Shown here one piece after another: positions 1 through 6,902 of a DNA stretch of 13,755 bases (its first letter is position 1; each line of letters starts with the position of its first letter). The DNA is from Eubacteriaceae bacterium (GTDB lineage: Bacteria > Bacillota > Clostridia > Lachnospirales > Lachnospiraceae). The position numbers were made by a program, and so were the translations under genes. The notes beneath the pieces were generated by a model. That model had not been told where the DNA came from. It did not search any database and saw only the letters and a program-made list of their open reading frames with translations. The stretch spans positions 1-13,755 of the forward strand of contig CABIYF010000001.1 in NCBI GenBank assembly GCA_902362875.1. Reading direction: 5' to 3'.

Positions 1-280
1 TTTAGACTGTATTTTTGTAAAATAGAACACATTTGAAACAGATCCAAAAACAATTACACACCATGAGCAAATTTATTTGCTCATGAATAATTCAGGATAA
101 CAAATTGATTAATTAAAGTATATAGATTACTGAATGAAAAGTCACGTGAAGTGGATGAAATAGAAAGTACTTTCGCAACTTGTAATTTCAATGGTTCTGA
201 ATCCTTTATTCGATTATTTATTTTTTATCATATACAGAAAGACTCCAGTCGGCCAACCTCACAAAATCAAAAATTTATCC
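1..280. other. Non-coding, AT-rich left edge
   Basis: No convincing gene is seen here. All three + frames close within the first 40 bases, so any upstream + strand gene would have to end almost at the window edge, and no family can be recognised from so short a tail. The stretch is AT-rich. It contains one strong perfect inverted repeat (62-85, listed separately) and two short self-complementary words: TCACGTGA at 142-149 and GAAAGTACTTTC at 163-174. No RNA gene was recognised. Confidence 0.6.
62..85. repeat. Perfect 11-bp inverted repeat
   Basis: CATGAGCAAAT (62-72) and ATTTGCTCATG (75-85) are exact reverse complements separated by two bases, so as RNA they would fold into a hairpin with a somewhat shorter stem and an AT loop. 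No T-run follows on the + strand. On the - strand a weak T-rich stretch appears about ten bases later. It may be a degenerate terminator of a gene left of the window, or an operator-like dyad. Its role is unknown. Confidence 0.55.
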
Positions 281-311
281 TTGACACTTCCCTTACGTCA
301 CCCTTTATGAT
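281..311 (+). promoter_or_regulatory. MerR-type promoter with 19-bp spacer
   Basis: A consensus -35 TTGACA (281-286) and a -10 TATGAT (306-311) are separated by 19 bp. This over-long spacing is the hallmark of promoters activated by MerR-family regulators, which twist the spacer to realign the two hexamers. The start codon of a MerR-family gene lies 32 bp downstream of the -10, so autoregulation is likely. TGAC at 282-285 and GTCA at 297-300 form the outer part of an imperfect dyad overlapping the -35 and spacer. A good ribosome binding site, AGGAGG at 332-337, stands 6 bp before the start. Confidence 0.75.
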
Positions 312-343
312 AACGTTATAAGAGAAAACCAAGGAGGACAAAA

Positions 344-1525
344 ATGACAAAAGACGGCTACTACACATCCGGTGAATTTGCAAAAAAAGCCAATGTAACC
401 CTAAGAACGATCCGCTACTACGACCGCCAAGGCATCCTAAAGCCAAGCAAAGTCGCAGATAATGGATATCGTCTCTACACAGATGCCGATTTTGCCAAAT
501 TACAAAAGATCTTGTCATTAAAATACCTCGGATTTTCCTTAGAAGAGATCATGACGATGACGATCAATGATGAAGACCAAGACTTCATTAAGGAATCGAT
601 CAGCTTACAGCTATATCTTGTACAAAAAAAGATGGAACACCTGAAACTGGTAGAACAATCCTTAGAAGAGATGGAACAAAAGATGGACAATGAAGAGAAA
701 ATCGACTGGACACAGATGATGAATCTTCTTCATGTAACCAATCTGGAAAAAGGATTAGTAGAACAATATAAAAATGCATCTAACCTTGATATCCGCATCG
801 GACTTCATCAAAAATATTCACAAAATCCACAGCCATGGTTTGACTGGATCTATGAGCAGTTAAATCTAAAAGAAAACGATAAAGTATTAGAACTAGGATG
901 TGGAACTGGAGAGCTGTGGAAGAACAAAAATCTTCCAAAAGATGTTCATGTCACTTTATCCGATCAGTCACAAGGCATGGTAAAAGATGCCAGAAAGTAT
1001 GTCGGAGATGGAAATGGACAGATTTTTTACCAGATGATTGACTGCAGAAAGATTCCAAAAGACGATCAAAGTTTTGATAAAGTAATCGCAAATCATGTAT
1101 TATTTTATTTAGAAGACCGGCAGGAAGCACTGAAAGAAATCAAAAGAGTTCTAAAACCAGAAGGAACATTTATCTGCAGTACTTATGGAAGCAGTCACAT
1201 GCAGGAGATCACACAGCTGATCAAAGATTTTGATGAAAGGATCACACTTTCCGATCATAAATTATATGATGTCTTTGGTCTTGAAAATGGAGAAGAGCAA
1301 TTAAAGAAAGTATTCTCACAAGTAAAAGAAGTTGACTACAAAGATGAATTGTTAGTTGATCAGCCGGAACCGCTCATTTCCTACATTTTATCCTGCCATG
1401 GAAATCAGCATGAATATTTAAACCATCGTTATTTAGAATTTAAAGACTTTGTAAGAAAGAAGATGGCAGAGGGAGGCGTGATCAAGATCACAAAATCTGC
1501 CGGAATTTTTATATGTCAACCATAA
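344..1525 (+). CDS. MerR-family regulator fused to SAM-dependent methyltransferase
   Basis: This 393-residue protein has two clear parts. Residues 6-75 are a MerR winged helix: YTSGEFAKKANVTLRTIRYY, then DNGYRLY, then the LKYLGFSLEEI helix. Residues 80-115 form a glutamate/lysine-rich helix that fits the MerR dimerisation coiled coil. From about residue 160 comes a class I methyltransferase fold, with motif I VLELGCGTG at 181-189, an acidic D207 after the second strand, FDKVIANHVLFYL at 244-256 and LKPEGTF at 270-276. The DNA-binding part should control its own 19-bp-spacer promoter. The methyltransferase part may act as effector sensor or as an enzyme on a small molecule, and the substrate cannot be read from sequence. 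The start is set by AGGAGG 6 bp upstream. No terminator is seen in the 57 bp before rfbD, so read-through is possible. Confidence 0.9.
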   Translation: MTKDGYYTSGEFAKKANVTLRTIRYYDRQGILKPSKVADNGYRLYTDADFAKLQKILSLKYLGFSLEEIMTMTINDEDQDFIKESISLQLYLVQKKMEHLKLVEQSLEEMEQKMDNEEKIDWTQMMNLLHVTNLEKGLVEQYKNASNLDIRIGLHQKYSQNPQPWFDWIYEQLNLKENDKVLELGCGTGELWKNKNLPKDVHVTLSDQSQGMVKDARKYVGDGNGQIFYQMIDCRKIPKDDQSFDKVIANHVLFYLEDRQEALKEIKRVLKPEGTFICSTYGSSHMQEITQLIKDFDERITLSDHKLYDVFGLENGEEQLKKVFSQVKEVDYKDELLVDQPEPLISYILSCHGNQHEYLNHRYLEFKDFVRKKMAEGGVIKITKSAGIFICQP

Positions 1526-1582
1526 GAAGCGAATGATAATGAAATGTATATGTAAGATATATAACATCATAAAGGAGGAGTT

Positions 1583-2428
1583 ATGAGAGTTTTTGTAACA
1601 GGAGTCAAAGGACAGCTTGGCTATGACGTAATGAACGAACTAGAAAAACAGGGACTTGAAGGAATTGGTGTGGATATCGATGAAATGGATATCACAGATG
1701 CTGACCAGGTAAATAAAGTGATCAAAGAAGCAGCACCAGATGCAGTGATCCACTGTGCAGCATACACAGCCGTTGATGCAGCAGAAGACAACGAAGAAAT
1801 CTGCAGAAAAGTCAACGCACAGGGAACAGAAAATATCGCAAAAGTCTGTGAAGAATTAGATATCAAAATGATGTATATCAGCACAGACTATGTATTTAAC
1901 GGACAAGGCGAAAGACCTTGGGAGCCGGATGACGAGAGAGAACCTTTAAATGTCTATGGACAGACAAAATACGAAGGGGAACTTGCCATCGAGGAACATG
2001 TAAAGAAATTTTTCACAGTTCGTATTGCATGGGTATTTGGAGTAAATGGAAAGAACTTCATCAAAACAATGTTAAACTTAGGAAAGACACACGATCACCT
2101 AACAGTTGTCAATGATCAGACAGGTTCACCAACTTACACATACGACCTTGCAAGATTATTAGTCGATATGATCCAGACAGACAAATATGGAAGATATCAC
2201 GCAACAAATGAAGGTCTTTGCACATGGTATGAATTTGCCTGTGAAATCTTTAAACAGGCAGGCATGGATGTATCCGTTGCACCAGTCAGCAGTGACGAAT
2301 ATCCAGCGAAAGCAAAACGCCCATCCAACAGCAGAATGGACAAAAGCAAACTGACAGCCAATGGATTTCAACCATTACCAACATGGCAGGATGCCTTAAG
2401 CAGATACTTAAAAGAGATTGACTATTAA
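1583..2428 (+). CDS. rfbD: dTDP-4-dehydrorhamnose reductase (RmlD/RfbD)
   Basis: This enzyme carries out the last step of dTDP-L-rhamnose synthesis, the NAD(P)H-dependent reduction of dTDP-4-dehydro-L-rhamnose in the cytoplasm. The 281-residue protein is of normal family length. It starts with a Rossmann nucleotide-binding loop (VTGVKGQLG, residues 5-13), followed by the CAAYTAVD strand (58-65). The short-chain reductase catalytic set is visible: T101-D102-Y103 in STDYVF, and Y125-x3-K129 in VYGQTKYEGE. The substrate-binding C-terminal half contains the typical NDQTGSPT stretch. The start has AAAGGAGGAG directly upstream. It opens a four-gene rhamnose operon, with rfbC 39 bp downstream. No clear sigma-A promoter was recognised in the 57 bp before it, so transcription may start there from a weak promoter or continue from the MerR gene. 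Confidence 0.96.
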   Translation: MRVFVTGVKGQLGYDVMNELEKQGLEGIGVDIDEMDITDADQVNKVIKEAAPDAVIHCAAYTAVDAAEDNEEICRKVNAQGTENIAKVCEELDIKMMYISTDYVFNGQGERPWEPDDEREPLNVYGQTKYEGELAIEEHVKKFFTVRIAWVFGVNGKNFIKTMLNLGKTHDHLTVVNDQTGSPTYTYDLARLLVDMIQTDKYGRYHATNEGLCTWYEFACEIFKQAGMDVSVAPVSSDEYPAKAKRPSNSRMDKSKLTANGFQPLPTWQDALSRYLKEIDY

Positions 2429-2467
2429 AATAAATCGAAGATTAAATTCAAAAAAGGAGAAAACATC

Positions 2468-3022
2468 ATGGGAAAAATTACAGTAACACCTTGCGACATT
2501 GAAGGACTTTACGTTATCGAACCAACAGTATTTAAAGATGAGAGAGGATATTTCGTAGAAACATATAACCAGAACGATATGAAAGAAGCAGGACTTGATA
2601 TGGTATTCGTTCAGGATAACCAGTCTATGTCAACAAGAGGCGTACTTCGTGGATTACATTTCCAGAAACAGTTTCCACAGGGAAAATTAGTACGTGTAGT
2701 AAGAGGAAAAGTATTTGACGTAGCAGTTGACTTAAGATCCGATTCCAAAACTTATGGAAAATGGTTCGGTGTTGAATTATCCGCAGAAAATATGAAACAG
2801 TTCTACATCCCAGAAGGATTTGCACATGGATTCTTAGTATTATCCGATGAAGCAGAATTCTGCTACAAATGCACAGACTTCTACCATCCAGGAGACGAAG
2901 GTGGACTTGCATGGAACGATCCAGAGATCGGAGTTGAATGGCCATTAGAAGAAGGAGTTGACCTGATCATTTCTGAAAAAGATCAGAAATGGAAGGGGTT
3001 AAAAGATACATTTAAGTTTTAA
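2468..3022 (+). CDS. rfbC: dTDP-4-dehydrorhamnose 3,5-epimerase (RmlC/RfbC)
   Basis: This enzyme epimerises dTDP-4-dehydro-6-deoxy-D-glucose at C3 and C5 to the L-rhamno form, third in the pathway. The 184-residue cupin protein matches the family length. Signature residues are visible: FKDERGYFVETYN at 22-34, the GVLRGLHFQ strand with catalytic H64, the IPEGFAHGFLVLSD strand with H120, Y133/Y139 in the FCYKCTDFYHPGDEGG segment, and the C-terminal ISEKD whose D172 fits the Asp partner of the catalytic His. GGAG about 8 bp before the ATG supports the start. It sits between rfbD and rfbA, with 30 bp to the latter, in one transcription unit. Confidence 0.96.
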   Translation: MGKITVTPCDIEGLYVIEPTVFKDERGYFVETYNQNDMKEAGLDMVFVQDNQSMSTRGVLRGLHFQKQFPQGKLVRVVRGKVFDVAVDLRSDSKTYGKWFGVELSAENMKQFYIPEGFAHGFLVLSDEAEFCYKCTDFYHPGDEGGLAWNDPEIGVEWPLEEGVDLIISEKDQKWKGLKDTFKF

Positions 3023-3052
3023 GAAGCACCCAGAGGGAGAAAGGGAAGACAA

Positions 3053-3934
3053 ATGAAGGGAATTATTCTTGCCGGAGGTTCCGGTACCAGACTGTACCCA
3101 TTAACAATGGTAACATCCAAACAGTTATTGCCAATTTATGATAAACCAATGATCTACTATCCATTATCTGTATTAATGAATGCAGGAATCCGCGATATTC
3201 TGATCATTTCCACACCAAGTGACACACCAAGATTTGAGTCTTTATTAGGAGACGGACATCAGTTTGGAGTAAACTTATCCTATGCCGTACAGCCATCACC
3301 AGACGGACTCGCACAGGCATTTATCATTGGAGAAGATTTTATCGGAGACGACAGCGTAGCCATGGTTCTTGGAGATAACATTTTCCACGGACACGGATTA
3401 AAGAAACGTCTCTTACGTGCCGCAAATAAAAAAGAAGGTGCGACAGTCTTCGGATATTATGTAGATGATCCAGAACGTTTCGGAATCGTTGAGTTTGACT
3501 CTGACGGAAAAGCAGTATCTATCGAAGAAAAACCAGAAAAACCAAAGTCAAACTACTGTGTGACAGGATTATATTTCTACGACAACAACGTTGTAAAATA
3601 TGCCAAAGAATTAACACCATCTGCCAGAGGAGAATTAGAGATCACAGATTTAAATAAGATCTATCTGGAAAATGGACAGTTAGACGTTGAATTACTCGGA
3701 CAGGGATTTACATGGTTAGATACAGGAACACATGAATCCTTAGTGGAAGCAACAAACTTCGTAAAAACAGTCGAGACACACCAGCATCGTAAGATTGCCT
3801 GCTTAGAAGAGATCGCATACTTAAATCACTGGATCACAAAAGACCAGTTATTAACAGACATCGAACCATTAAAGAAAAACCAGTACGGACAGTATTTAAT
3901 GGATGTTATGGCAGGAAAATTTTTAGATAAATAA
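3053..3934 (+). CDS. rfbA: Glucose-1-phosphate thymidylyltransferase (RmlA/RfbA)
   Basis: This enzyme makes dTDP-glucose from glucose-1-phosphate and dTTP, the first and usually feedback-controlled step of the pathway. The 293-residue protein has the usual length of the short RmlA class. The nucleotidyltransferase signature [13 protein letters not shown] lies at residues 6-18, followed by the [18 protein letters not shown] segment. LGDNIFHG at 106-113 supplies the metal-binding Asp, and [11 protein letters not shown] (156-166) and the [10 protein letters not shown] motif complete the active site. The 30-bp gap from rfbC carries purine-rich ribosome binding sequence. The rfbB start lies 10 bp after its stop, with AAGGAG in the gap, which fits tight co-translation. 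Confidence 0.96.
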   Translation: MKGIILAGGSGTRLYPLTMVTSKQLLPIYDKPMIYYPLSVLMNAGIRDILIISTPSDTPRFESLLGDGHQFGVNLSYAVQPSPDGLAQAFIIGEDFIGDDSVAMVLGDNIFHGHGLKKRLLRAANKKEGATVFGYYVDDPERFGIVEFDSDGKAVSIEEKPEKPKSNYCVTGLYFYDNNVVKYAKELTPSARGELEITDLNKIYLENGQLDVELLGQGFTWLDTGTHESLVEATNFVKTVETHQHRKIACLEEIAYLNHWITKDQLLTDIEPLKKNQYGQYLMDVMAGKFLDK

Positions 3935-3944
3935 GGAGAATAAC

Positions 3945-4967
3945 ATGAAAATATTAGTAACCGGAGGAGCCGGATTTATCGGTGGAAACTTCGTTCATCA
4001 TATGGTAAATAAATACCCTGACTATGAGATCGTAAACTTAGATTTATTAACATACGCAGGAAACCTTGAGACATTAAAACCAGTGGAAGACAAACCAAAC
4101 TACAAATTTGTCAAAGGTGATATCGCAGACCGTGAATTTATCATGGATTTATTCGAGAAAGAGAAATTCGATATTGTCGTAAACTTCGCAGCAGAAAGCC
4201 ATGTAGACCGTTCTATTGAGAATCCATCGATCTTCGTAAGAACAAACGTAGAAGGAACCGTTGTACTGTTAGATGCAGCAAAAAAATATGGTGTAAGACG
4301 TTACCATCAGGTATCCACAGATGAAGTATACGGAGATCTTCCATTAGACCGCCCAGACTTATTCTTTACTGAAACAACACCACTGCACACATCAAGCCCA
4401 TACAGCAGTTCCAAAGCAAGTGCAGACTTATTTGTCTTAGCTTACCACAGAACATTTGGACTTCCTGTGACAATCTCAAGATGCTCAAACAACTACGGAC
4501 CATATCATTTCCCAGAGAAACTGATTCCATTAATGATCAGCCGTGCATTAGCAGATGAAGAACTTCCAGTCTACGGAAAAGGTGAAAATGTCCGTGACTG
4601 GTTACATGTATCAGACCACTGCGAAGCTATTGACCTGATCATTCATAAAGGAAAAGTCGGAGAAGTTTACAACGTAGGTGGACATAACGAACGTACAAAC
4701 TTAGAAGTTGTAAAGACAATCTTAAAAGCATTAGACAAACCAGAAAGCCTGATCAAATTTGTCACAGACCGTCCAGGACATGACATGCGTTACGCGATCG
4801 ACCCAACAAAATTAGAGACAGAACTTGGATGGAAACCAAAATACAACTTCGACACAGGAATCGCACAGACCATTGAATGGTACTTAAATAACAAAGAATG
4901 GTGGCAGAACATTTTATCTGGAGAGTATGCAAACTACTTCGATAAGATGTACGGAAACCGTTTATAG
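3945..4967 (+). CDS. rfbB: dTDP-glucose 4,6-dehydratase (RmlB/RfbB)
   Basis: This NAD-dependent extended short-chain dehydrogenase converts dTDP-glucose to dTDP-4-dehydro-6-deoxyglucose, second in the pathway. The 340-residue protein is full length. Residues 1-14 hold the nucleotide-binding motif VTGGAGFIGG. FAAESHVDRSI (81-91) is the family signature. The catalytic set is T125-D126-E127 in STDEVYG plus Y153-x3-K157 in SPYSSSKAS. NNYGPYHFPEKLIP (182-195) and the RPGHDMRYAID stretch near the C-terminus are classical RmlB substrate-binding segments. With rfbA, rfbC and rfbD upstream, all four enzymes for dTDP-L-rhamnose are present, so the cell should be able to make rhamnose for wall polysaccharide or capsule. 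No glycosyltransferase lies in this window. Confidence 0.97.
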   Translation: MKILVTGGAGFIGGNFVHHMVNKYPDYEIVNLDLLTYAGNLETLKPVEDKPNYKFVKGDIADREFIMDLFEKEKFDIVVNFAAESHVDRSIENPSIFVRTNVEGTVVLLDAAKKYGVRRYHQVSTDEVYGDLPLDRPDLFFTETTPLHTSSPYSSSKASADLFVLAYHRTFGLPVTISRCSNNYGPYHFPEKLIPLMISRALADEELPVYGKGENVRDWLHVSDHCEAIDLIIHKGKVGEVYNVGGHNERTNLEVVKTILKALDKPESLIKFVTDRPGHDMRYAIDPTKLETELGWKPKYNFDTGIAQTIEWYLNNKEWWQNILSGEYANYFDKMYGNRL

Positions 4968-4976
4968 GAGAACTGT

Positions 4977-5465
4977 ATGAGAGTACAGAAGAAGACAAAA
5001 CGAGTGTTATACTGGGGGATAACACTCGTTTTGATGATTTTAATTTTTTCATTTTCCGCAAAAAATGGGACATCCTCTGCGGGGATGAGTATTGGGTATG
5101 CAAAAGAATTAGCAAGGATCTTAAGTTTTTTTGGATTCTTCCAGATTCATTCTAATGCAGATCTTATGATGCATGCGGAAGTAGTGCATACATTCGTTAG
5201 AAAGACAGCACATTTTACAGAATATGCAGTGCTTGGATTTTTTACTTATAAAGCGGTGTCCTGTGATGTAAAAGATCGAAAGAAAGCAGTATTGATCGCA
5301 CAGCTGATCTCTACAGGGTATGCATCAACCGATGAGATTCATCAATTATTTGTTCCAGGACGAGAAGGAAAAGTATTTGATGTGATGATCGACAGCTGTG
5401 GGGCATTTTGTGGGATTATGGTTTCAATGATTACGCAGAAATTAATAGAAAAAAAGAAAGGTTAG
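4977..5465 (+). CDS. VanZ-family membrane protein
   Basis: This 162-residue membrane protein belongs to the VanZ-like family. The recognisable motifs are RKTAHFTEYAVLG (residues 80-92) and the second half YASTDEIHQLFVPGREGKVFDVMIDSCGAFCG, both strongly conserved in the family. Hydrophobic segments lie at about 11-26, within 85-97 and at the C-terminus (about 136-154). The namesake VanZ gives low-level teicoplanin resistance, but most family members have no proven role. The gene starts 9 bp after rfbB with AGGAG in the gap, so it is the fifth gene of the rhamnose unit. This suggests an envelope function, but that is inference. Its first codons contain a perfect 15-bp inverted repeat followed by T-runs (4996-5033), and its stop codon lies in the downstream terminator stem. 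Confidence 0.9.
   Translation: MRVQKKTKRVLYWGITLVLMILIFSFSAKNGTSSAGMSIGYAKELARILSFFGFFQIHSNADLMMHAEVVHTFVRKTAHFTEYAVLGFFTYKAVSCDVKDRKKAVLIAQLISTGYASTDEIHQLFVPGREGKVFDVMIDSCGAFCGIMVSMITQKLIEKKKG
4996..5055 (+). promoter_or_regulatory. Terminator-like hairpin inside the VanZ gene start
   Basis: CAAAACGAGTGTTAT (4996-5010) and ATAACACTCGTTTTG (5019-5033) are exact reverse complements of 15 bp around an 8-nt loop (ACTGGGGG). T-rich sequence follows, with TTTT at 5038-5041 and TTTTTT at 5044-5049. The structure begins 29 bp after the rfbB stop and lies within codons 7-19 of the VanZ-family gene, whose reading frame runs through it unbroken. It resembles an intrinsic terminator or attenuator that could reduce VanZ transcription relative to the rfb genes, or an mRNA hairpin that affects early translation. 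The first T-run begins five bases after the stem, further than in a textbook terminator, so strength is uncertain. Confidence 0.6.
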
Positions 5466-5498
5466 CAGAGCAATTAAATCTGCTGGCCTTTCTTTTTT
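5450..5498. terminator. Bidirectional intrinsic terminator
   Basis: A stem of about 20 pairs is formed by 5450-5469 and 5479-5498 around a 9-nt loop (5470-5478). It contains two adjacent G:T positions (5462/5486 and 5463/5485) that pair as G:U in the + strand RNA, where the stem is continuous; in the - strand RNA they read A opposite C and leave a small internal mismatch. It is flanked by an A-run on the left and a T-run (5493-5498) on the right, so it can serve both strands. It lies exactly between two convergent genes: the VanZ-family stop codon is inside the left arm, and the stop of the small exported protein on the - strand begins at the right arm. Confidence 0.92.
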
Positions 5499-5745
5499 AA
5501 GCTTGAATCCACTTACCAATCCATTTTTTTGTTGTTTGATTGTATTTCCTTTTGTATAATTTACCATTCATAGTTTTATACTTCCAAACTATAACATCAC
5601 CACTATATACAGAAGAATCTTCTTCAGAAATAACAGTAGAAGGTTTTGAAGTGGTGTTCTGAGCTGAAACAGTTAAGTCAGAAAATAGACCAATTGCGAT
5701 AAAACTAAATAAAAAAAGAAAAATAAACCTATTCAATGTTTTCAT
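5497..5745 (-). CDS. Small exported protein, unknown function
   Basis: This 82-residue protein has a clear signal peptide: a basic start MKTLNR, a long hydrophobic core (about 7-21) and a likely cleavage after VSA at residue 28. The mature part of about 54 residues has a Ser/Thr/Glu linker and a basic, aromatic C-terminal block with VWKYKTMNGKLYKRKYN and KKWIGKW. I believe short exported proteins with this kind of ending are common in Clostridia, but I cannot name a function. The ATG overlaps the end of the BlaR1-like gene by 17 bases. AGGAGG (- strand, 5763-5758) lies 12 bases before it, inside that gene, which points to translational coupling. As third gene of the repressor/protease unit it may be a signal, ligand or target of the membrane protease. 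This is inference. Confidence 0.75.
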   Translation of the reverse strand: MKTLNRFIFLFLFSFIAIGLFSDLTVSAQNTTSKPSTVISEEDSSVYSGDVIVWKYKTMNGKLYKRKYNQTTKKWIGKWIQA

Positions 5746-6901
5746 AAATTTTCATAGCCTCCTTTTTATTGGAATAGATTTTTGAACCTTTATAATCTTC
5801 AGTATTTTCAATGATTCCTGCATTTATAAAACTATCTTCTTGTTTGATATATAAATCATAACCTTTGCCATCTTTTCGTTTTATATAGAATGAATTACTG
5901 CTATTAGGCTTATCAAAGATAACAGCACCATCATCGTCAAGATTTGAGGGTGGTGAACTAGGTTGAAAGATAAAACATAACGAAAGAATAAATAACAAAG
6001 AGATACATCCAATATGCAGAAATTGTGAAAATGTATTTTTATGAATCTTTGGACTCTCACTGATCAGATCGCATCTTTTCTCAATACTTAAAATCGTACC
6101 TTCCTGAAAATGCAGTGTTGGAAGGGCGTGAAAGGTATGAGTTTGTTTGGAAGTCTTAAGAAGACTCAACATATAATCAGTTCGTGTAAGTTCATCCATA
6201 TCTCTGGTAAGACTAATATCATTTGCATATTCAGCAGTATCTTTGATCTGGCGGCGAATTATATAAGAAAGAGGATTCCACCAGTAAATACATACAACCA
6301 GTTCCCAGAAAAAACTCTTCCACAAGTCATGATGCAGATAATGATTAAGCTCATGCATAAAAATAAAACGCAGATCCTGCTCACTGTATTCGCTGTCAGG
6401 AAGAAGAATCACAGGATGAAGCAGACCAGAAATTGCAGGACTGGAAAGACCAGGTACCTGAAAGACTGAAATCTGTTTCGTGCAATGATACTCTTCCAAA
6501 ACATCAGAAAAAATCCTTGATACTTTGAAGTCATCAAGAGGATTTAACTGATGAAGCAAATGATGATAGCAGACAAGCTTATAAAAATATATAGCAAGTC
6601 TCAAACAACTGCCAACACTCAAAATGATCACAAGAATTGTCAGAAATTCCACAGATAAAATCTTCACTCTTAAAAGATCAAAAAGAAAAGGAAGAATTTT
6701 ATGGGATTCAACATTCATGGCAAAATGAAAATTCCAAGGCAAAAGCATACGGATCATGACAACTCCGACAGCAAGATAAATCACAGAAGTTCCATTTCTT
6801 AAGATAAATCGGTTACTTCTGCAAAATACAAAAAGATAAAGCATCATCAGACTGCCAAAAAGACAGGAACTGAATACGGAACCATAATTTGCAGGTGTCA
6901 T
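5729..6901 (-). CDS. BlaR1/MecR1-like M56 membrane metalloprotease lacking the penicillin sensor
   Basis: This 390-residue integral membrane protein is of the BlaR1/MecR1 type (peptidase family M56). Hydrophobic segments lie at about 8-27, 38-55, 82-110, 195-212 and 294-313. The zinc protease motif HELNH is at 183-187, and E224 in the AEYANDISL segment is a candidate third ligand. FQVPGLSSPAISGLLHPVILLP (147-168) is a typical M56 stretch. In BlaR1 such a protease relieves repression by inactivating BlaI after an external signal. Here only about 77 residues follow the last membrane segment, instead of the roughly 250-residue penicillin-binding sensor, and no SxxK serine motif is seen there. 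The inducer is therefore probably not a beta-lactam bound in the usual way. One base separates it from the repressor stop, with AAGGAAG as ribosome binding site. Confidence 0.9.
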   Translation of the reverse strand: MTPANYGSVFSSCLFGSLMMLYLFVFCRSNRFILRNGTSVIYLAVGVVMIRMLLPWNFHFAMNVESHKILPFLFDLLRVKILSVEFLTILVIILSVGSCLRLAIYFYKLVCYHHLLHQLNPLDDFKVSRIFSDVLEEYHCTKQISVFQVPGLSSPAISGLLHPVILLPDSEYSEQDLRFIFMHELNHYLHHDLWKSFFWELVVCIYWWNPLSYIIRRQIKDTAEYANDISLTRDMDELTRTDYMLSLLKTSKQTHTFHALPTLHFQEGTILSIEKRCDLISESPKIHKNTFSQFLHIGCISLLFILSLCFIFQPSSPPSNLDDDGAVIFDKPNSSNSFYIKRKDGKGYDLYIKQEDSFINAGIIENTEDYKGSKIYSNKKEAMKIYENIE

Positions 6902-6902
6902 A

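Noticed and set aside
142..174. Palindromes TCACGTGA (142-149) and GAAAGTACTTTC (163-174) as regulatory sites.
   Set aside because: They are short, isolated from any promoter and expected by chance at this length; nothing links them to a gene.
267..690. Short - strand frames opposite the MerR-type gene.
   Set aside because: The + strand protein has an unmistakable MerR domain with promoter and ribosome site. The opposite frames are shadows.
1526..1582. A dedicated promoter for the rhamnose operon in the gap before rfbD.
   Set aside because: TATA-like words are present (for example around 1553-1564), but no convincing -35 at proper spacing was found, so no promoter is claimed.
6110..6469. 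A 119-codon + strand frame inside the BlaR1-like gene.
   Set aside because: The - strand frame carries the HELNH protease motif and membrane helices over the same bases. The + frame has no recognisable features.
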